Source: Flavobacteriaceae bacterium UBA7302
GTDB taxonomy: Bacteria > Bacteroidota > Bacteroidia > Flavobacteriales > Flavobacteriaceae
Length of the DNA: 64,000 nucleotides
Direction: 5' to 3'
NCBI GenBank assembly: GCA_002471825.1
Contig: DKQS01000003.1
Location: forward strand, 119,963 to 183,962
Shown: positions 10,701 to 20,045 of the stretch, piece after piece
Layout: the number at the start of each line of letters is the position of its first letter
Numbering within the stretch: the first letter of the stretch is position 1
Made by a program: the position numbers and the translations under genes
The notes under the pieces: model-generated
What the model was told of the DNA's origin: nothing
Database searches by the model: none
The model's input: the letters and a program-made list of their open reading frames with translations, nothing else

Positions 10701-13700
10701 TGTTACGATCAATTACGACGGAAACGGATGTAACCAAACCACTTCGGATGTTTATCAAATTAATGTAAACAACGATCCTATTATTGATACGCAACCTATT
10801 GCCAGTCAAGAATTATGTGCCAATAGCACACCGACAGATTTAACGGTTACCGCATCAGGAGGTTCTGGCTCTGCATTTAACTACCAATGGTTTCGCAATA
10901 CAAACAATTCCAACGCTGGAGGAACACCCATAGGTGGAGCGGTATCTAATAGTTATACACCTCCAACAAATGCCATTGGCACCCAATATTACTATGTGGT
11001 TGTTTCACAAGTGGAATCGGGTTGTTCGGTGGTCAGTAATGTATCATCAGTCATCATTGACGAAGAGCCTGTGTTTACGACACAACCAACTTCATCTGTA
11101 GTTTGTGTGAATGGTTCACCTACCCCATTAGAAGTTGCTTATTCCAACGGACCGACTGCCGCAACTTACCAATGGTACTCAAATACCACTAATAGCAATT
11201 CAGGAGGGACCTTGATTGCAGGCGCAACAAGTTCAACTTACAATCCGCCAACAAATTCGGTGGGAACAATTTATTATTACGCAGAGATTTCTTTTGCAGG
11301 AGCAGCCTGTTCTTTAATTAGGTCCAACACGGCTACAATTGAGGTCACTGAACAAGTAAATATCACCTCAACGGCAACGACCGAAACAATTTGTGAAGGT
11401 GGAAATGTCGGACCTTTTGAAGTTACCTTTACGGGAGGAGCAGGAAATCCAACCTACCAATGGTATTTCAACACTGTGAATAATAATACAACCGGAATCG
11501 CGATTGGTGGAGCCAACGGATTAACCTACACTCCCAACACCTTTACAACTGCGGGTGACTTTTATTACTATCTGGTCATCAGTTTTGATGGTAATGGCTG
11601 TAATCAGGTTAGCTCAGATCTCTACCAGGTAACTGTTGTCGAAGATCCTGCGATTGATACCCAACCACTAGCTACTCAAGAAGTATGTCTAAATACCACT
11701 CCAACCAACTTAGAAGTGGTGGTCTCTGGTGGCACAGCATCAGGCTATACCTATCAATGGTATAGTAACAATACCAATAACAATACTGGAGGTGGAATCA
11801 TTGCAGGAGCTACCAATCCGAGCTACACACCTGCTACCAACTTTGTAGGAACCCGATATTACTATGTAGAAATCACTCAACCTGAATCAGGTTGTCGTTC
11901 GGTTTCCAATGTCTCTACGGTGAGTGTGACGGAATTACCCACACTAACAACCCAACCAACCTCTTCTGAAGTTTGTCAAAATGCCGCACCAACTACCCTA
12001 TCCGTAGCTTACACTGGCGGAACAGGTACTCCGAGCTATCAATGGTTTAGCAACACTTCCAATAGCACAGTTGGAGGAACACCCATTCCTGGAGCTACCA
12101 GTGCCAACTACGATCCCCTTTCAAATACTGTAGGAACAACCTATTATTATGCTACCATTTCCTTCAGTCCTGGTGGATGTTCAACATTAACTTCGGATAT
12201 CGCTTCAGTGATTGTGTATGAAATTCCGACCATTGCTAACGATGCTATCCAACTAAATAGTGGGGCTGAATTCAATTACGATCCTTCTGCCATTGGAACC
12301 AATATTGTACCAACGAGAACCACTTATACTTGGGCCACACCTACCATTAACCCACCTGGTCTCATCAATGGAGCTACAGCAGGAGTAAATCAATCTTCCA
12401 TCCGCCAAACTTTACAGAATACCAGTACTCAAGAAGTGTTGGTGACCTATGAAATTACACCCACCAATGGTACTTGTTCGGGGACACCATTCACCCTCGA
12501 AGTAACAGTAAGTTCTGCTTTAAATGTCACTGCAGCTATTACCAACATCAGTTGTTTCAATGCGAACGATGGGTCTATTGATACAAGTATTTCTGGCGGA
12601 GTTCCATTTGGAACTGGTGCCCCATATCTCACATCTTGGACAGGTCCGAACGGATTCACATCCAGCGACGCAGATTTAACCAATCTGGCACCAGGTTCGT
12701 ATACCGTTAATATCGAAGATAGTGCTGGGGCGACTTTATCAGAAACCTATGTCGTTACTCAACCGAATGAGTTGCAAATTCAAACAGATACTGAAAGGAA
12801 TATTAGTTGTAATCAAGGCTCCGATGGAAATATTTCTGTTACGATTTTAGGAGGAACTGCCCCGTTTACCTTAAATTGGAGTACGGCTAACGGATCTGGA
12901 ATTGTACCCAATTCAACACAACAAACAGCTTTAACCGTCGGAACTTATACCTTAGATGTAACCGATGCCAATGGTTGTACCACTTCGGAAACCTATGTAC
13001 TTACTGAACCAGACGCCTTAGGAATACAATTACAATCTCAAACCAATGTGCTTTGTTTTGGAGCCACTACTGGAAGTATCGACATCAATGTGACTGGAGG
13101 TACACCAACAGAAACGAGTCCGGGTGTGTTTGAATATACCTACCAATGGTCTGGACCAAACGGATTTTCGAGTAGCAATGAAGATTTATCTAATATTCAA
13201 GCTGGATCCTATACCGTAACCGTGACAGATAATTTGGGCTGTACCATTCCTTTAACTGTGGAAATCACCCAACCTGATGATATCGATATCCAAGTAAATA
13301 AAAACGACATTAGTTGCTACGGTCGAACCGATGGAAACATAGATATTTCTGTTTCTGGCGGAGTTGGTCCCTATTCAATTAGTTGGGACAATCTTGCCAA
13401 TGGTTTTTCACTGACTGATTTGAGCGCAGGGACTTACACAGCCACGATTACCGATGCCAACAATTGTGTAAAAGTGGAAGCCATAACCATTTCAGAACCT
13501 GATTTCACCATGACAACCCGAGTAACACCGATTACTTGTAATGGAGAAACTGACGGTTCCATCACGCTAAATGTGACTGGAGGAGTCGCACCGATTAATG
13601 TGGAATGGGCCGATGATTCTACTGCCGGATTGACTCGAAATGGACTAGGCCCAGGAACTTATTCTGTGCGCATCACCGATAGTTCTCCAAGTGCATGTCC

Positions 13701-14751
13701 GATTGAAGAAACCTTCGTAATTATTGATCCTCCTGGAATGACGGTTACAAGCACTATAACCGATGCTGTGGATTGTGCTGTTGCCGATAGGGGAGCGATT
13801 GATCTAACGGTGGTTGGAGGAACACCACCCTATAGTTTTGTATGGTCCAATACAGAAACTACAGAAGATATTTCCAACTTGCCAGCGGGTGATTACTCTG
13901 TAACGGTGACCGACTCGCAAGGTTGTAACACCACCTCACAGTTTACTATTTTCCGTCAGGAAGACATCACCATTACCCTAGACCGTCAAATGGTACCTGA
14001 TTGTCCAAACTTCTCAGTTTCAGAGCAAATTACCGCAACTACTAGTGGAGGTTTTCCACCCTATACTTACAGTTGGTCGGCAGGAACCGTAAATGCAAAC
14101 AATCCTGCCATTATGAATGCTGGTCAAAATGGATCTTATGTATTAACCGTTACTGACAACAATGGTTGTTCGGCCACAAGTTCTTTTACGGTAAGTTTGC
14201 CCGAAACTGGAACACCTGATTTTTCCTATTCTTCAGCGGCTTTAACCAGTTATAACTTTTTATCCATTGATGATCCGATTCAATTTACCAACCTCACCGA
14301 TGGTGATTACAGTTCAGTTCGCTGGGATTTTGGGGATGGAAGCGTCAATTCTTCTGAAGAAAATCCGATTCATACCTATGAGACAGTAGGAAGATATACC
14401 GTGCGTTTGACTGTAACTTTTGATTCAGGTTGTTTGGAAACCGTTGAACGTGACATTGAAATAACGATTGGGTACAAATTAATTTTGCCTAATGGATTTA
14501 CACCCAATGGTGATGGTTTCAACGAAGTGATTCGTCCTTCTTTTGCTGGATTTACAGCCATGTCAATGACCATTTACGACAACTGGGGAACCACCTTGTA
14601 TTTTGAAGAAGGGTCGACCAGTTTAACGGGTTGGGATGGAAAAATCAATGGACAACCCGCCATGCCAGGTAATTATGTCATGGTAGTGAAAGGAACGACC
14701 TTCAACAATCAAGAAATTTCAAAAACAACACCCGTAACCCTGATTCGATAG
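7768..14751 (+). CDS. Giant cell-surface adhesin: PKD, tandem repeats, SprB repeats, gliding-type C-terminal domain
   Basis: A 2,327-residue secreted protein. Residues about 15-37 form a signal-like hydrophobic helix. Next come PKD-like domains (several WDFGDG motifs, roughly 140-720). Seven tandem repeats of about 96 residues follow (roughly 815-1490, each with YQWYSN-like and YYY motifs), then seven SprB-type repeats (roughly 1585-2150, ISC-x-G-x2-DGSI and SGG types). A last PKD domain precedes the C-terminal domain (about 2235-2327) with LPNGFTPNGDG, typical of the gliding-motility-associated/T9SS type B sorting signal. By family it should be exported by T9SS and displayed or shed at the surface. 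A second ATG at 7780 is an alternative start. The PorP/SprF gene begins 1 bp after its stop codon, the usual pairing for such adhesins. Confidence 0.93.
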   Translation: MRSVMRKVQNILKLHPLQLFLVAASLGLCVSIYSNAGLSKFPFFRAITGTISVDRAVACPGENATITFTANGGVAPYTFNYTENGTSRSVVSNGAGVATVVNNGATSGDFEYILQTVVDNAGTTENISGQQANLKVNETLNVDFTFTNDGGCSGEPIDFEATVTGSTNYTLGWDFGDGSIAEDVLTPTHVFDNALGCDTRVYTVRLLVKDENNCSFEVQKTVTVKEKPDISFRDLDRNSFNNCGTSGSGGNYTINVGNTSASDSCVDSYFVDWGDGNTTANATFPLAHNYLSAGNYRLRIRAVGDNGCENEVEYAIENSSNPAGGFESPGNTANLCTPTGAITFNITNWGLNTPETRYTVNFGDNNEVVYTQADLEASPQYNAGDPASSAGFPVPHVYTEGSCDLINQQYIARLTVSNSCGSTSFSISNIRVLDPSVLDFNSPAGACVNQPVTFENLSEYGEESNCTVNSDVTWDFGDGTVRTLFSETEENDISHTYTTPGNYTVKLTVQTRCSTEEITKQICVQPETTSSFTLDQTEGCGPVAIAATNTVDNSQLCPGDNATYQWTVTYAPDNCGTVANWNFTNGTNSTSENPEFLFTNPGIYTIQQAVTTDCGTATSTQQVNVKKRAEAVIANIDDLCDIGSITPTATVERCSFDTDAVTYNWTFPGGTPSSSNQENPGTISYSTPGTYEVRLQVTTLCGTSDVAVETFTVFEKPVVTNTVLTQEVCAFLPTTPINLTSSLPNSSFSWTATGAAGISNFQSSGTGATIPSQTISNTNSTAGTVTYTVTPSKDGCDGDPVDFVITVNPAPFVSTQPVGSEVCQNGTPTTLEVAYSQGTGTPSYQWFSNTTNSNSGGTAITGATSATYNPPSNVVGTTYYYAEISFSTGGCSLITSNTAEVIITQQPTITSTATNQTICEGGTANSLEVTYTGGVGNASYQWYSNTVNNNTTGTPIVGATSTSYTPPTFNTAGAYYYYVTINYDGNGCNQTTSDVYQINVNNDPIIDTQPIASQELCANSTPTDLTVTASGGSGSAFNYQWFRNTNNSNAGGTPIGGAVSNSYTPPTNAIGTQYYYVVVSQVESGCSVVSNVSSVIIDEEPVFTTQPTSSVVCVNGSPTPLEVAYSNGPTAATYQWYSNTTNSNSGGTLIAGATSSTYNPPTNSVGTIYYYAEISFAGAACSLIRSNTATIEVTEQVNITSTATTETICEGGNVGPFEVTFTGGAGNPTYQWYFNTVNNNTTGIAIGGANGLTYTPNTFTTAGDFYYYLVISFDGNGCNQVSSDLYQVTVVEDPAIDTQPLATQEVCLNTTPTNLEVVVSGGTASGYTYQWYSNNTNNNTGGGIIAGATNPSYTPATNFVGTRYYYVEITQPESGCRSVSNVSTVSVTELPTLTTQPTSSEVCQNAAPTTLSVAYTGGTGTPSYQWFSNTSNSTVGGTPIPGATSANYDPLSNTVGTTYYYATISFSPGGCSTLTSDIASVIVYEIPTIANDAIQLNSGAEFNYDPSAIGTNIVPTRTTYTWATPTINPPGLINGATAGVNQSSIRQTLQNTSTQEVLVTYEITPTNGTCSGTPFTLEVTVSSALNVTAAITNISCFNANDGSIDTSISGGVPFGTGAPYLTSWTGPNGFTSSDADLTNLAPGSYTVNIEDSAGATLSETYVVTQPNELQIQTDTERNISCNQGSDGNISVTILGGTAPFTLNWSTANGSGIVPNSTQQTALTVGTYTLDVTDANGCTTSETYVLTEPDALGIQLQSQTNVLCFGATTGSIDINVTGGTPTETSPGVFEYTYQWSGPNGFSSSNEDLSNIQAGSYTVTVTDNLGCTIPLTVEITQPDDIDIQVNKNDISCYGRTDGNIDISVSGGVGPYSISWDNLANGFSLTDLSAGTYTATITDANNCVKVEAITISEPDFTMTTRVTPITCNGETDGSITLNVTGGVAPINVEWADDSTAGLTRNGLGPGTYSVRITDSSPSACPIEETFVIIDPPGMTVTSTITDAVDCAVADRGAIDLTVVGGTPPYSFVWSNTETTEDISNLPAGDYSVTVTDSQGCNTTSQFTIFRQEDITITLDRQMVPDCPNFSVSEQITATTSGGFPPYTYSWSAGTVNANNPAIMNAGQNGSYVLTVTDNNGCSATSSFTVSLPETGTPDFSYSSAALTSYNFLSIDDPIQFTNLTDGDYSSVRWDFGDGSVNSSEENPIHTYETVGRYTVRLTVTFDSGCLETVERDIEITIGYKLILPNGFTPNGDGFNEVIRPSFAGFTAMSMTIYDNWGTTLYFEEGSTSLTGWDGKINGQPAMPGNYVMVVKGTTFNNQEISKTTPVTLIR
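10213..12220 (+). repeat. Seven tandem protein repeats with an A-B-C higher-order pattern
   Basis: Within the adhesin, repeat units begin near 10213, 10483, 10771, 11063, 11353, 11645 and 11935. Units 1, 4 and 7 share TQP-x-x-SEVC-like starts with WFSNT/WYSNT and ISF. Units 2 and 5 share ITSTAT-x-x-TICEGG. Units 3 and 6 share IDTQP-x-A-x-QE. The pattern is therefore A-B-C-A-B-C-A with a super-period of about 850-870 bp, which points to duplication of a three-unit block rather than of single units. Confidence 0.85.
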
Positions 14752-14752
14752 C

Positions 14753-15751
14753 ATGAAAAAGATGTTTCTTTCCATATTGACTATGTTATCGCTATCGACA
14801 GCAGCACAGGATGTGATTTTCTCACAGAATTTCCTAGTTCCAGAAACCTTGAATAGTTCTTTTGCGGGTGCCATTCGTTCTACTAAATTCGGAACCGTTC
14901 ACAAATCGCAATGGCGAAATAGCAACTTTAAAACGAACTCAAGTTTTGTTTTTATGGATACCTGGTTTGAAGGTTATCGCACGGGCGTTGGAGTTTCCTT
15001 TTTAAACCAGAATGAAACAGCTTCGTCTTACACCTTCAATCAAGTGAACTTGAACATCTCCATGCGTTTTCAATTGAATGAAGATTGGTTCTTTAGACCA
15101 AGTATCTCTACCGGATTCGGGATGAAAAGCTTCGGATTTCAAACCTTGGTGCTTGAAGATCAAATCAACATCACCAACAACTTGGTAAATACCTCATCCA
15201 TTGATCCAGCGGTATTGGGTCAAAAACGAAACTTCTTTGACTTTAGCTCTTCCTTGTTGTTTAACAATGACGAATCTTGGTTCGGAATTACCATGCGTCA
15301 TTTGAACAGACCTAATATTTCCCTAACTCCGAATGGCAACGTTCCTTTGGATATTTTTATGTCGGCCCATGGAAAAATCTACTTGCCTTTTACAGAAAAC
15401 ATCTACTCTTGGATTGCCAGCAAATCGAAGTTTTACCTCTTGGCAAATTTTATGATGCAAGGCAATGTCAATCGATTCGATACTGGTATTCAATACACTT
15501 TTGACGATCAATTTTCCTTGGGATTAACGGTAGCTACTTCCCCATTGAAAAACAATGACAATCCGAATTTTGTAAACTCGATCAACACCTTTGCCGGATG
15601 GAAATGGGAAGGTTGGCGTTTTGGGTATTCTTATGACATCAACACTACAGATTTATTCAATACCGGTGGGATTCACGAATTCTCGATTTCTTACGATTTC
15701 AACATCAACATTCGCGCTTTGAATCGCTATAAGTGTGTGCCTTATTTTTAA
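14753..15751 (+). CDS. PorP/SprF family type IX secretion membrane protein
   Basis: A 332-residue protein with a signal peptide (about 1-18) and the PorP/SprF beta-barrel pattern: a first strand region with DVIFSQNFLVPETLN, alternating hydrophobic/aromatic strands throughout, and an aromatic ending with F-S-I-S-Y-D-F-type strands. The family sits in the outer membrane and is needed for secretion or attachment of a partner adhesin; SprF serves SprB in Flavobacterium johnsoniae. It starts 1 bp after the adhesin stop codon, so translation is likely coupled and the adhesin is its probable partner (inference from position). Confidence 0.92.
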   Translation: MKKMFLSILTMLSLSTAAQDVIFSQNFLVPETLNSSFAGAIRSTKFGTVHKSQWRNSNFKTNSSFVFMDTWFEGYRTGVGVSFLNQNETASSYTFNQVNLNISMRFQLNEDWFFRPSISTGFGMKSFGFQTLVLEDQINITNNLVNTSSIDPAVLGQKRNFFDFSSSLLFNNDESWFGITMRHLNRPNISLTPNGNVPLDIFMSAHGKIYLPFTENIYSWIASKSKFYLLANFMMQGNVNRFDTGIQYTFDDQFSLGLTVATSPLKNNDNPNFVNSINTFAGWKWEGWRFGYSYDINTTDLFNTGGIHEFSISYDFNINIRALNRYKCVPYF

Positions 15752-15860
15752 GGTTTAGTTTATGGTTATTGGTTAATGGTGTCATTCTCATAAAAACCGT
15801 AATCCAGTGATTATCTTCTAATAGATTTCCAATCAAGTTGGGCATGACAGTATTCCCTAA

Positions 15861-15989
15861 TTGTCACATCGAGTGATTCTGATAAAATCAGAATTGTATC
15901 GAGATGAAAATGTCATCCTGAGCTTGTCGAAGGAAAACTGTTCTCGATACTATTTTTCTCCTGCATCGAAAAATCACTCGAACTGACAA
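15861..15989. repeat. Complete type B palindrome with an embedded type A unit
   Basis: The left arm (about 15861-15906) reads TGTCACATCGAGTGATTCTG through CAGAATTGTATCGAGATG. A type A unit occupies 15911-15933. The right arm (about 15940-15989) runs from TTCTCGATACTATTTTTCTC to AAATCACTCGAACTGACA. The arms are inverted copies, so the transcript or single strand can fold into a long hairpin with TGTCA/TGACA ends. It fills most of the 250-bp gap between two convergent genes, where a bidirectional terminator role would make sense. Confidence 0.75.
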
Positions 15990-16003
15990 GGAAAAACCAA
16001 AAT

Positions 16004-18844
16004 CTAATTCTTCACAAACTTCAAGGATTCCCGTTGACCGCGATCATTGGAATACAATAACAAATAGGTGCCTGGTGCCATTTGGAGTTCATCAATTGGT
16101 ACTTGAAATCCGCCTCCTTGATAATCTAATTCTCCTTGATAAATGGTTTTCCCTAAAATGTCTAAAATCTGAATGGTATTGGTTTGTGAATTTGAATCTA
16201 TCCCTTTCATAAACATTCGGTCTTGAACCGGATTAGGGTATAAGGTCACTGGCGTCAAATGTTTATCGATGGAGCTTACCGACAAGGTATTATGCGATTT
16301 ATTGACCTCGTAACTTGACGGATAACCATACAACAAAATCTCATTCATGGAAGCATAAGGACTCGCCATCATGGCCAACCTAAGTTTGCTTGTAATTACC
16401 GAAACCTCGTGGGTTTTCCATGTATTGTAGGCATCACCAGATTCTACGATCAAGGGCAGCCAAGTATTATTGGCTTGGTACTCGATGATAAAATCATTAC
16501 GATTATGCATATCGTGTAGCAAAACCTTTGTCAATTGGTAATTGCTACCCAAATCGACCTCTACGTAATACGGAGCTCGGATGTCGTTGTAATAGGGTTT
16601 CCAACTTTTACTGATTGGGTGTTCACCTGCAAAGGGATCTACCTGTTGTTCATCGAACAAATACGCTGGAGCATCTACACTTCCTCCCTGTACCAAATCA
16701 CGAACCATAGAAGCATCAACTACAATTTGTTCTTCGATTGCTTTGGTTGGAAATGACATCACCGGATATCCTCTCAATACCATTTCATTCACTGCTGCAT
16801 AGGGACTACCTGGCATCACCAACCGTAAATAACGAGCCACTGTATTGGTTTTATGCGTTTTCCAAGTGCGAAACTTATCCAAGTTTTCATAAATCAAATC
16901 CGACCAGTTTTCTCCATCACCAACTTGCACAACAAAATCATTGGTACTGTGCATATCGTGCAACCAGATCTCAGAAATATGATGATCGCTACCCAAATCA
17001 ATTTCCACATAATACGGAGCCTTGGTGTCGTTATAAAAAGGTTTCCAAGATTCACTAATGGGATTCTCTTTGTTTTCGAAATCAATGTTCTGTTCGTCAA
17101 ATAAATAATTCGGTGAATTCACAGAACCACCAATCACTTGATCTGAAATCATGGAAGCATCAACAACGATTTGCTGAGCCTCCTTTACAACAGGATACCC
17201 ATAAATCAATACCTCATTGATGGCAGCATAGGGACTCTCATACATGGAAAACCGCAAAAATCGAGTCTCTACAGCCGTTTCATGAGTTTTCCAAACATTG
17301 AATCCCTCACCAGGCTCAACCACTAAGGTGTTCCAATCAACACCCGTATAGTATTCCACCACAAACTCATGTGTTGAATGCATGTCGTGAAGACTAATTT
17401 CAGAAATAAAATGTTCGTCACCCAAATCTACAACAGCATGGTAAGAAGCTTCGTTCATGGTATAATCGGGCTTCCAAGACTTGCTAATGGGATGTTCATT
17501 GTTTTCTGGATTTACCATTTGTTCATCGAACAAATAAAGTGGGGAAAATACCGATCCTCCATACACAGAATCCATCACCATTTCTGGCGATACAACCAAC
17601 AATCGAGGTGTGGTGGCCGGATCGTCATAATCAAAGAATTCTGGTCCGCCTGGCGCACCCATACCAATAAACTCAGGAGCGCTACTAGCGACCAATGCGT
17701 AATTATTTGCAGTTATATCTTCAAACTGAATTTCGGGAATATTCGCTAGTGTATTGTTACTCAATGATTCGTTATTATTGGCAGTTCCATCGTTGTAGAA
17801 ATTCATGGCCACGTCATAGGTATTGTCATTGACCGTTAAAAAATTGATTTCATTATAATTCTTGATGACTTCGTTTCCAGTTAAGGATTTGAAGTAATTA
17901 TCACTCATGGAAATAGGTGCGATGGAATCGGAAAAAATGCGATTGTCGGAGAAGATCCCTTTGTTGTTGGCGATATAGTTGTCGGTAAAATGCAAATCGC
18001 CCTTCCCGAAGTTGATAATGCCATAATCTGGAGCTCCCATCATAATATTATGATGCACCTTGGCTACCGAATTATCACCGATTTGTAGGTTGTTTCGATG
18101 GAAGTTCAACCCTTCCAATCCGGCGTTAAGCAATGTATTGTTCCGAATCTCAACATCCTCTACCATGTTCGCAATTTGGATGGATTCACGAAGGGTATTG
18201 CGAATGATATTGTTATAGATTTTCACGTGCTTGAATTCCATTCCCGGCGATTTGGTCTCGCCCAAGTACAATCCTTCGGATACTCCTTCAATAAAACAAT
18301 CGTGAATGGAGAGACCGTCAAACACGGGATAAGGAACTGGCGGATTTCCATTGTAATCCTCTTTGGCCACGATGCCGAAAAATCCGTCATGACTAATTTT
18401 TACAAACTCCGCTTCACAGTCAGAACTCAATTCGGCAAAAGAAATTCCTGCTTCGTTAGCCTCCAATAAGAATCCGTATTTATATCCTGGATGTCCGTTT
18501 CCACTAACTTTGATGTGTTTGGCATTGAAAAAAACCAATGCGCCCCAATCGCCAGTATTGGTCGCTTGAATATGTACTTGTCCGGCATGATTAATAATCA
18601 CAATTGGATTGTTAGGATCTCCTTCCAGTTGATCAAACTGTAAAGGTCGGGTTCGCGTAGAAGCCACGAATAAGGTATCACCTCCAGAGGGTTTAAATCC
18701 GAGGAAATACTCATCAATGCGCTCAGGAGCATTTTCATCGATTATAAAATTTCGGTTTTGGGCATTTGCATTGAGCAATGCAAACATCAAAAAGCAAATC
18801 AATAGCACAGACTTGCCAATGGAGAACAGGTAATTGTTTCGCAT
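16004..18844 (-). CDS. Secreted beta-helix protein with three discoidin-like domains and a T9SS sorting tail
   Basis: The 946-residue protein begins with a signal peptide (about 1-28, ending ANAQ). Residues about 60-390 are rich in short repeated strands with NN and HN turns, as in right-handed parallel beta-helix or polysaccharide-lyase-like folds. Three consecutive domains of about 140 residues follow (roughly 415-545, 560-690 and 710-840). Each has GGSV-x-x-P-x-YLFDEQ, HPIS-x-SWKP, VDLG, LHDMH and SPYA-x-NE, and resembles the F5/8 type C (discoidin) fold. The C-terminus (about 865-946) has LYPNPV, a KTIYQGEL-like strand and a final LKFVKN, the T9SS type A sorting domain. It probably binds or degrades polysaccharide at the cell surface; no catalytic residues could be assigned. 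Confidence 0.88.
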   Translation of the reverse strand: MRNNYLFSIGKSVLLICFLMFALLNANAQNRNFIIDENAPERIDEYFLGFKPSGGDTLFVASTRTRPLQFDQLEGDPNNPIVIINHAGQVHIQATNTGDWGALVFFNAKHIKVSGNGHPGYKYGFLLEANEAGISFAELSSDCEAEFVKISHDGFFGIVAKEDYNGNPPVPYPVFDGLSIHDCFIEGVSEGLYLGETKSPGMEFKHVKIYNNIIRNTLRESIQIANMVEDVEIRNNTLLNAGLEGLNFHRNNLQIGDNSVAKVHHNIMMGAPDYGIINFGKGDLHFTDNYIANNKGIFSDNRIFSDSIAPISMSDNYFKSLTGNEVIKNYNEINFLTVNDNTYDVAMNFYNDGTANNNESLSNNTLANIPEIQFEDITANNYALVASSAPEFIGMGAPGGPEFFDYDDPATTPRLLVVSPEMVMDSVYGGSVFSPLYLFDEQMVNPENNEHPISKSWKPDYTMNEASYHAVVDLGDEHFISEISLHDMHSTHEFVVEYYTGVDWNTLVVEPGEGFNVWKTHETAVETRFLRFSMYESPYAAINEVLIYGYPVVKEAQQIVVDASMISDQVIGGSVNSPNYLFDEQNIDFENKENPISESWKPFYNDTKAPYYVEIDLGSDHHISEIWLHDMHSTNDFVVQVGDGENWSDLIYENLDKFRTWKTHKTNTVARYLRLVMPGSPYAAVNEMVLRGYPVMSFPTKAIEEQIVVDASMVRDLVQGGSVDAPAYLFDEQQVDPFAGEHPISKSWKPYYNDIRAPYYVEVDLGSNYQLTKVLLHDMHNRNDFIIEYQANNTWLPLIVESGDAYNTWKTHEVSVITSKLRLAMMASPYASMNEILLYGYPSSYEVNKSHNTLSVSSIDKHLTPVTLYPNPVQDRMFMKGIDSNSQTNTIQILDILGKTIYQGELDYQGGGFQVPIDELQMAPGTYLLLYSNDRGQRESLKFVKN

Positions 18845-19049
18845 GACGCTAATAGTTAATTTTTGGGTAGGGCAATGCCCTGTTATTCAAAGATTATAGT
18901 TGGGAAAGTGTCGGTAAGATGCATAATGCCATGGGTGAGCTGCAACTTACGTATGATAATTTGTTCGCGTGAGACAAATGTAGCCTTTTTTTTGAGGCAT
19001 GCAATTAACCTAGGTTACTTTTTGGTTTTTCGTAACGAACTATGGCATA

Positions 19050-19140
19050 ATGCGATTCTGATGAAATCAAAATTGTATGGAGATACTCCCCGTTCTCGAT
19101 ACAATTTTTATCATTCCTCTAAAAATGGCTCGAACTGACA
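19050..19140. repeat. Type B palindromic repeat, diverged copy
   Basis: The left arm contains GCGATTCTGATGAAATCAAA and the right arm TTCTCGATACAATTTTTATC and GGCTCGAACTGACA. Both arms match the unit near 23583 with several substitutions. It lies in the 365-bp gap between the start of the beta-helix gene and the end of the phosphatase gene. The rest of the gap (18845-19049) should hold the promoter of the beta-helix gene, but no clear box was seen. Confidence 0.7.
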
Positions 19141-19208
19141 GTTGATTTTGAATATCTCATGAAGGGTGAATATTCATTGCACATTGATTGTAACTTATAA
19201 TAGGGTAA

Positions 19209-20045
19209 TCATCGACTCAATTCCACCGAAGAAAAGAAAACGCCTTCATGGTTCATGTAAGTATCAGAGGCCTTATTCAAATCAAGAGGTCCGCCATGAA
19301 AATTGGTTGCTTGAAGTTCCAATTCATTGAAAATACAAGTCGTTGCCGCATAGTCCCAGAGGCTACCACCACCTTTTTCTTCCTTGGGGGTTTTAATCAT
19401 GCAAGCAGGTGCTTCCTCGATGACTCGAATGGCATTCCATACTGCTCCACCTCCAAAACACTCTTTTTTAACAAGTAATTGATAATCATTAACTTGAATA
19501 TCTATTTTGGCACGAATTTGCTCCGCATTTGGAATCTCATGAAGCAATTTGTCAGAAATGAAACTTAGAACTTTATTATCAGTAGATCTCGGTTGCCAAG
19601 ATTGATTATTTCGAAATACGCCACTTCCCTTAATCGCATGATACAATAGATCTGAAGTGGGATTGTAAACGACCCCAATTAATGGTATTCCCTCTTTTGA
19701 AACCAAGGCAATCGAGACCGCATATCCAGGTTCTTTTCTAATGAATGCTAAAGTTCCATCCAAAGGATCTACACACCAAAAGCAATCCTTCTTCAATCGA
19801 CTCCCATCATCAGGCAATTCCTCTGTTAGGAATGCGATATCGTACTTCTCAGAAATTGGTTTTAGAATTTCCCGAATGATTCCGTCGCACTCACGATCAA
19901 TTTCAGTAACCACTTGCGAAGCATAATTAGTACCACCATCTTTGTGATCAACAGCAACGTTATCCTTTGCAGCATTTCGAATGACTGCACCAGCGGCTTT
20001 GGCTGCTTTAATGGCGCTATTTGCAAGTTCCTTAAAATCCATCAT
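19209..20045 (-). CDS. Inositol monophosphatase / CysQ-type phosphatase
   Basis: A 278-residue Li+-sensitive phosphatase-fold protein. Metal-site motifs are present: the EE pair in FLTEELPDDG (about residues 73-82), DPLDGT (about 92-97) and the C-terminal WDYAATTCI. These motifs place it in the family that includes inositol monophosphatase, fructose-1,6-bisphosphatase and 3'(2'),5'-bisphosphate nucleotidase (CysQ); which substrate it uses cannot be decided. Its ATG overlaps the TGA of the upstream kinase-fold gene (ATGA), so the two are translationally coupled. Confidence 0.85.
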   Translation of the reverse strand: MMDFKELANSAIKAAKAAGAVIRNAAKDNVAVDHKDGGTNYASQVVTEIDRECDGIIREILKPISEKYDIAFLTEELPDDGSRLKKDCFWCVDPLDGTLAFIRKEPGYAVSIALVSKEGIPLIGVVYNPTSDLLYHAIKGSGVFRNNQSWQPRSTDNKVLSFISDKLLHEIPNAEQIRAKIDIQVNDYQLLVKKECFGGGAVWNAIRVIEEAPACMIKTPKEEKGGGSLWDYAATTCIFNELELQATNFHGGPLDLNKASDTYMNHEGVFFSSVELSR

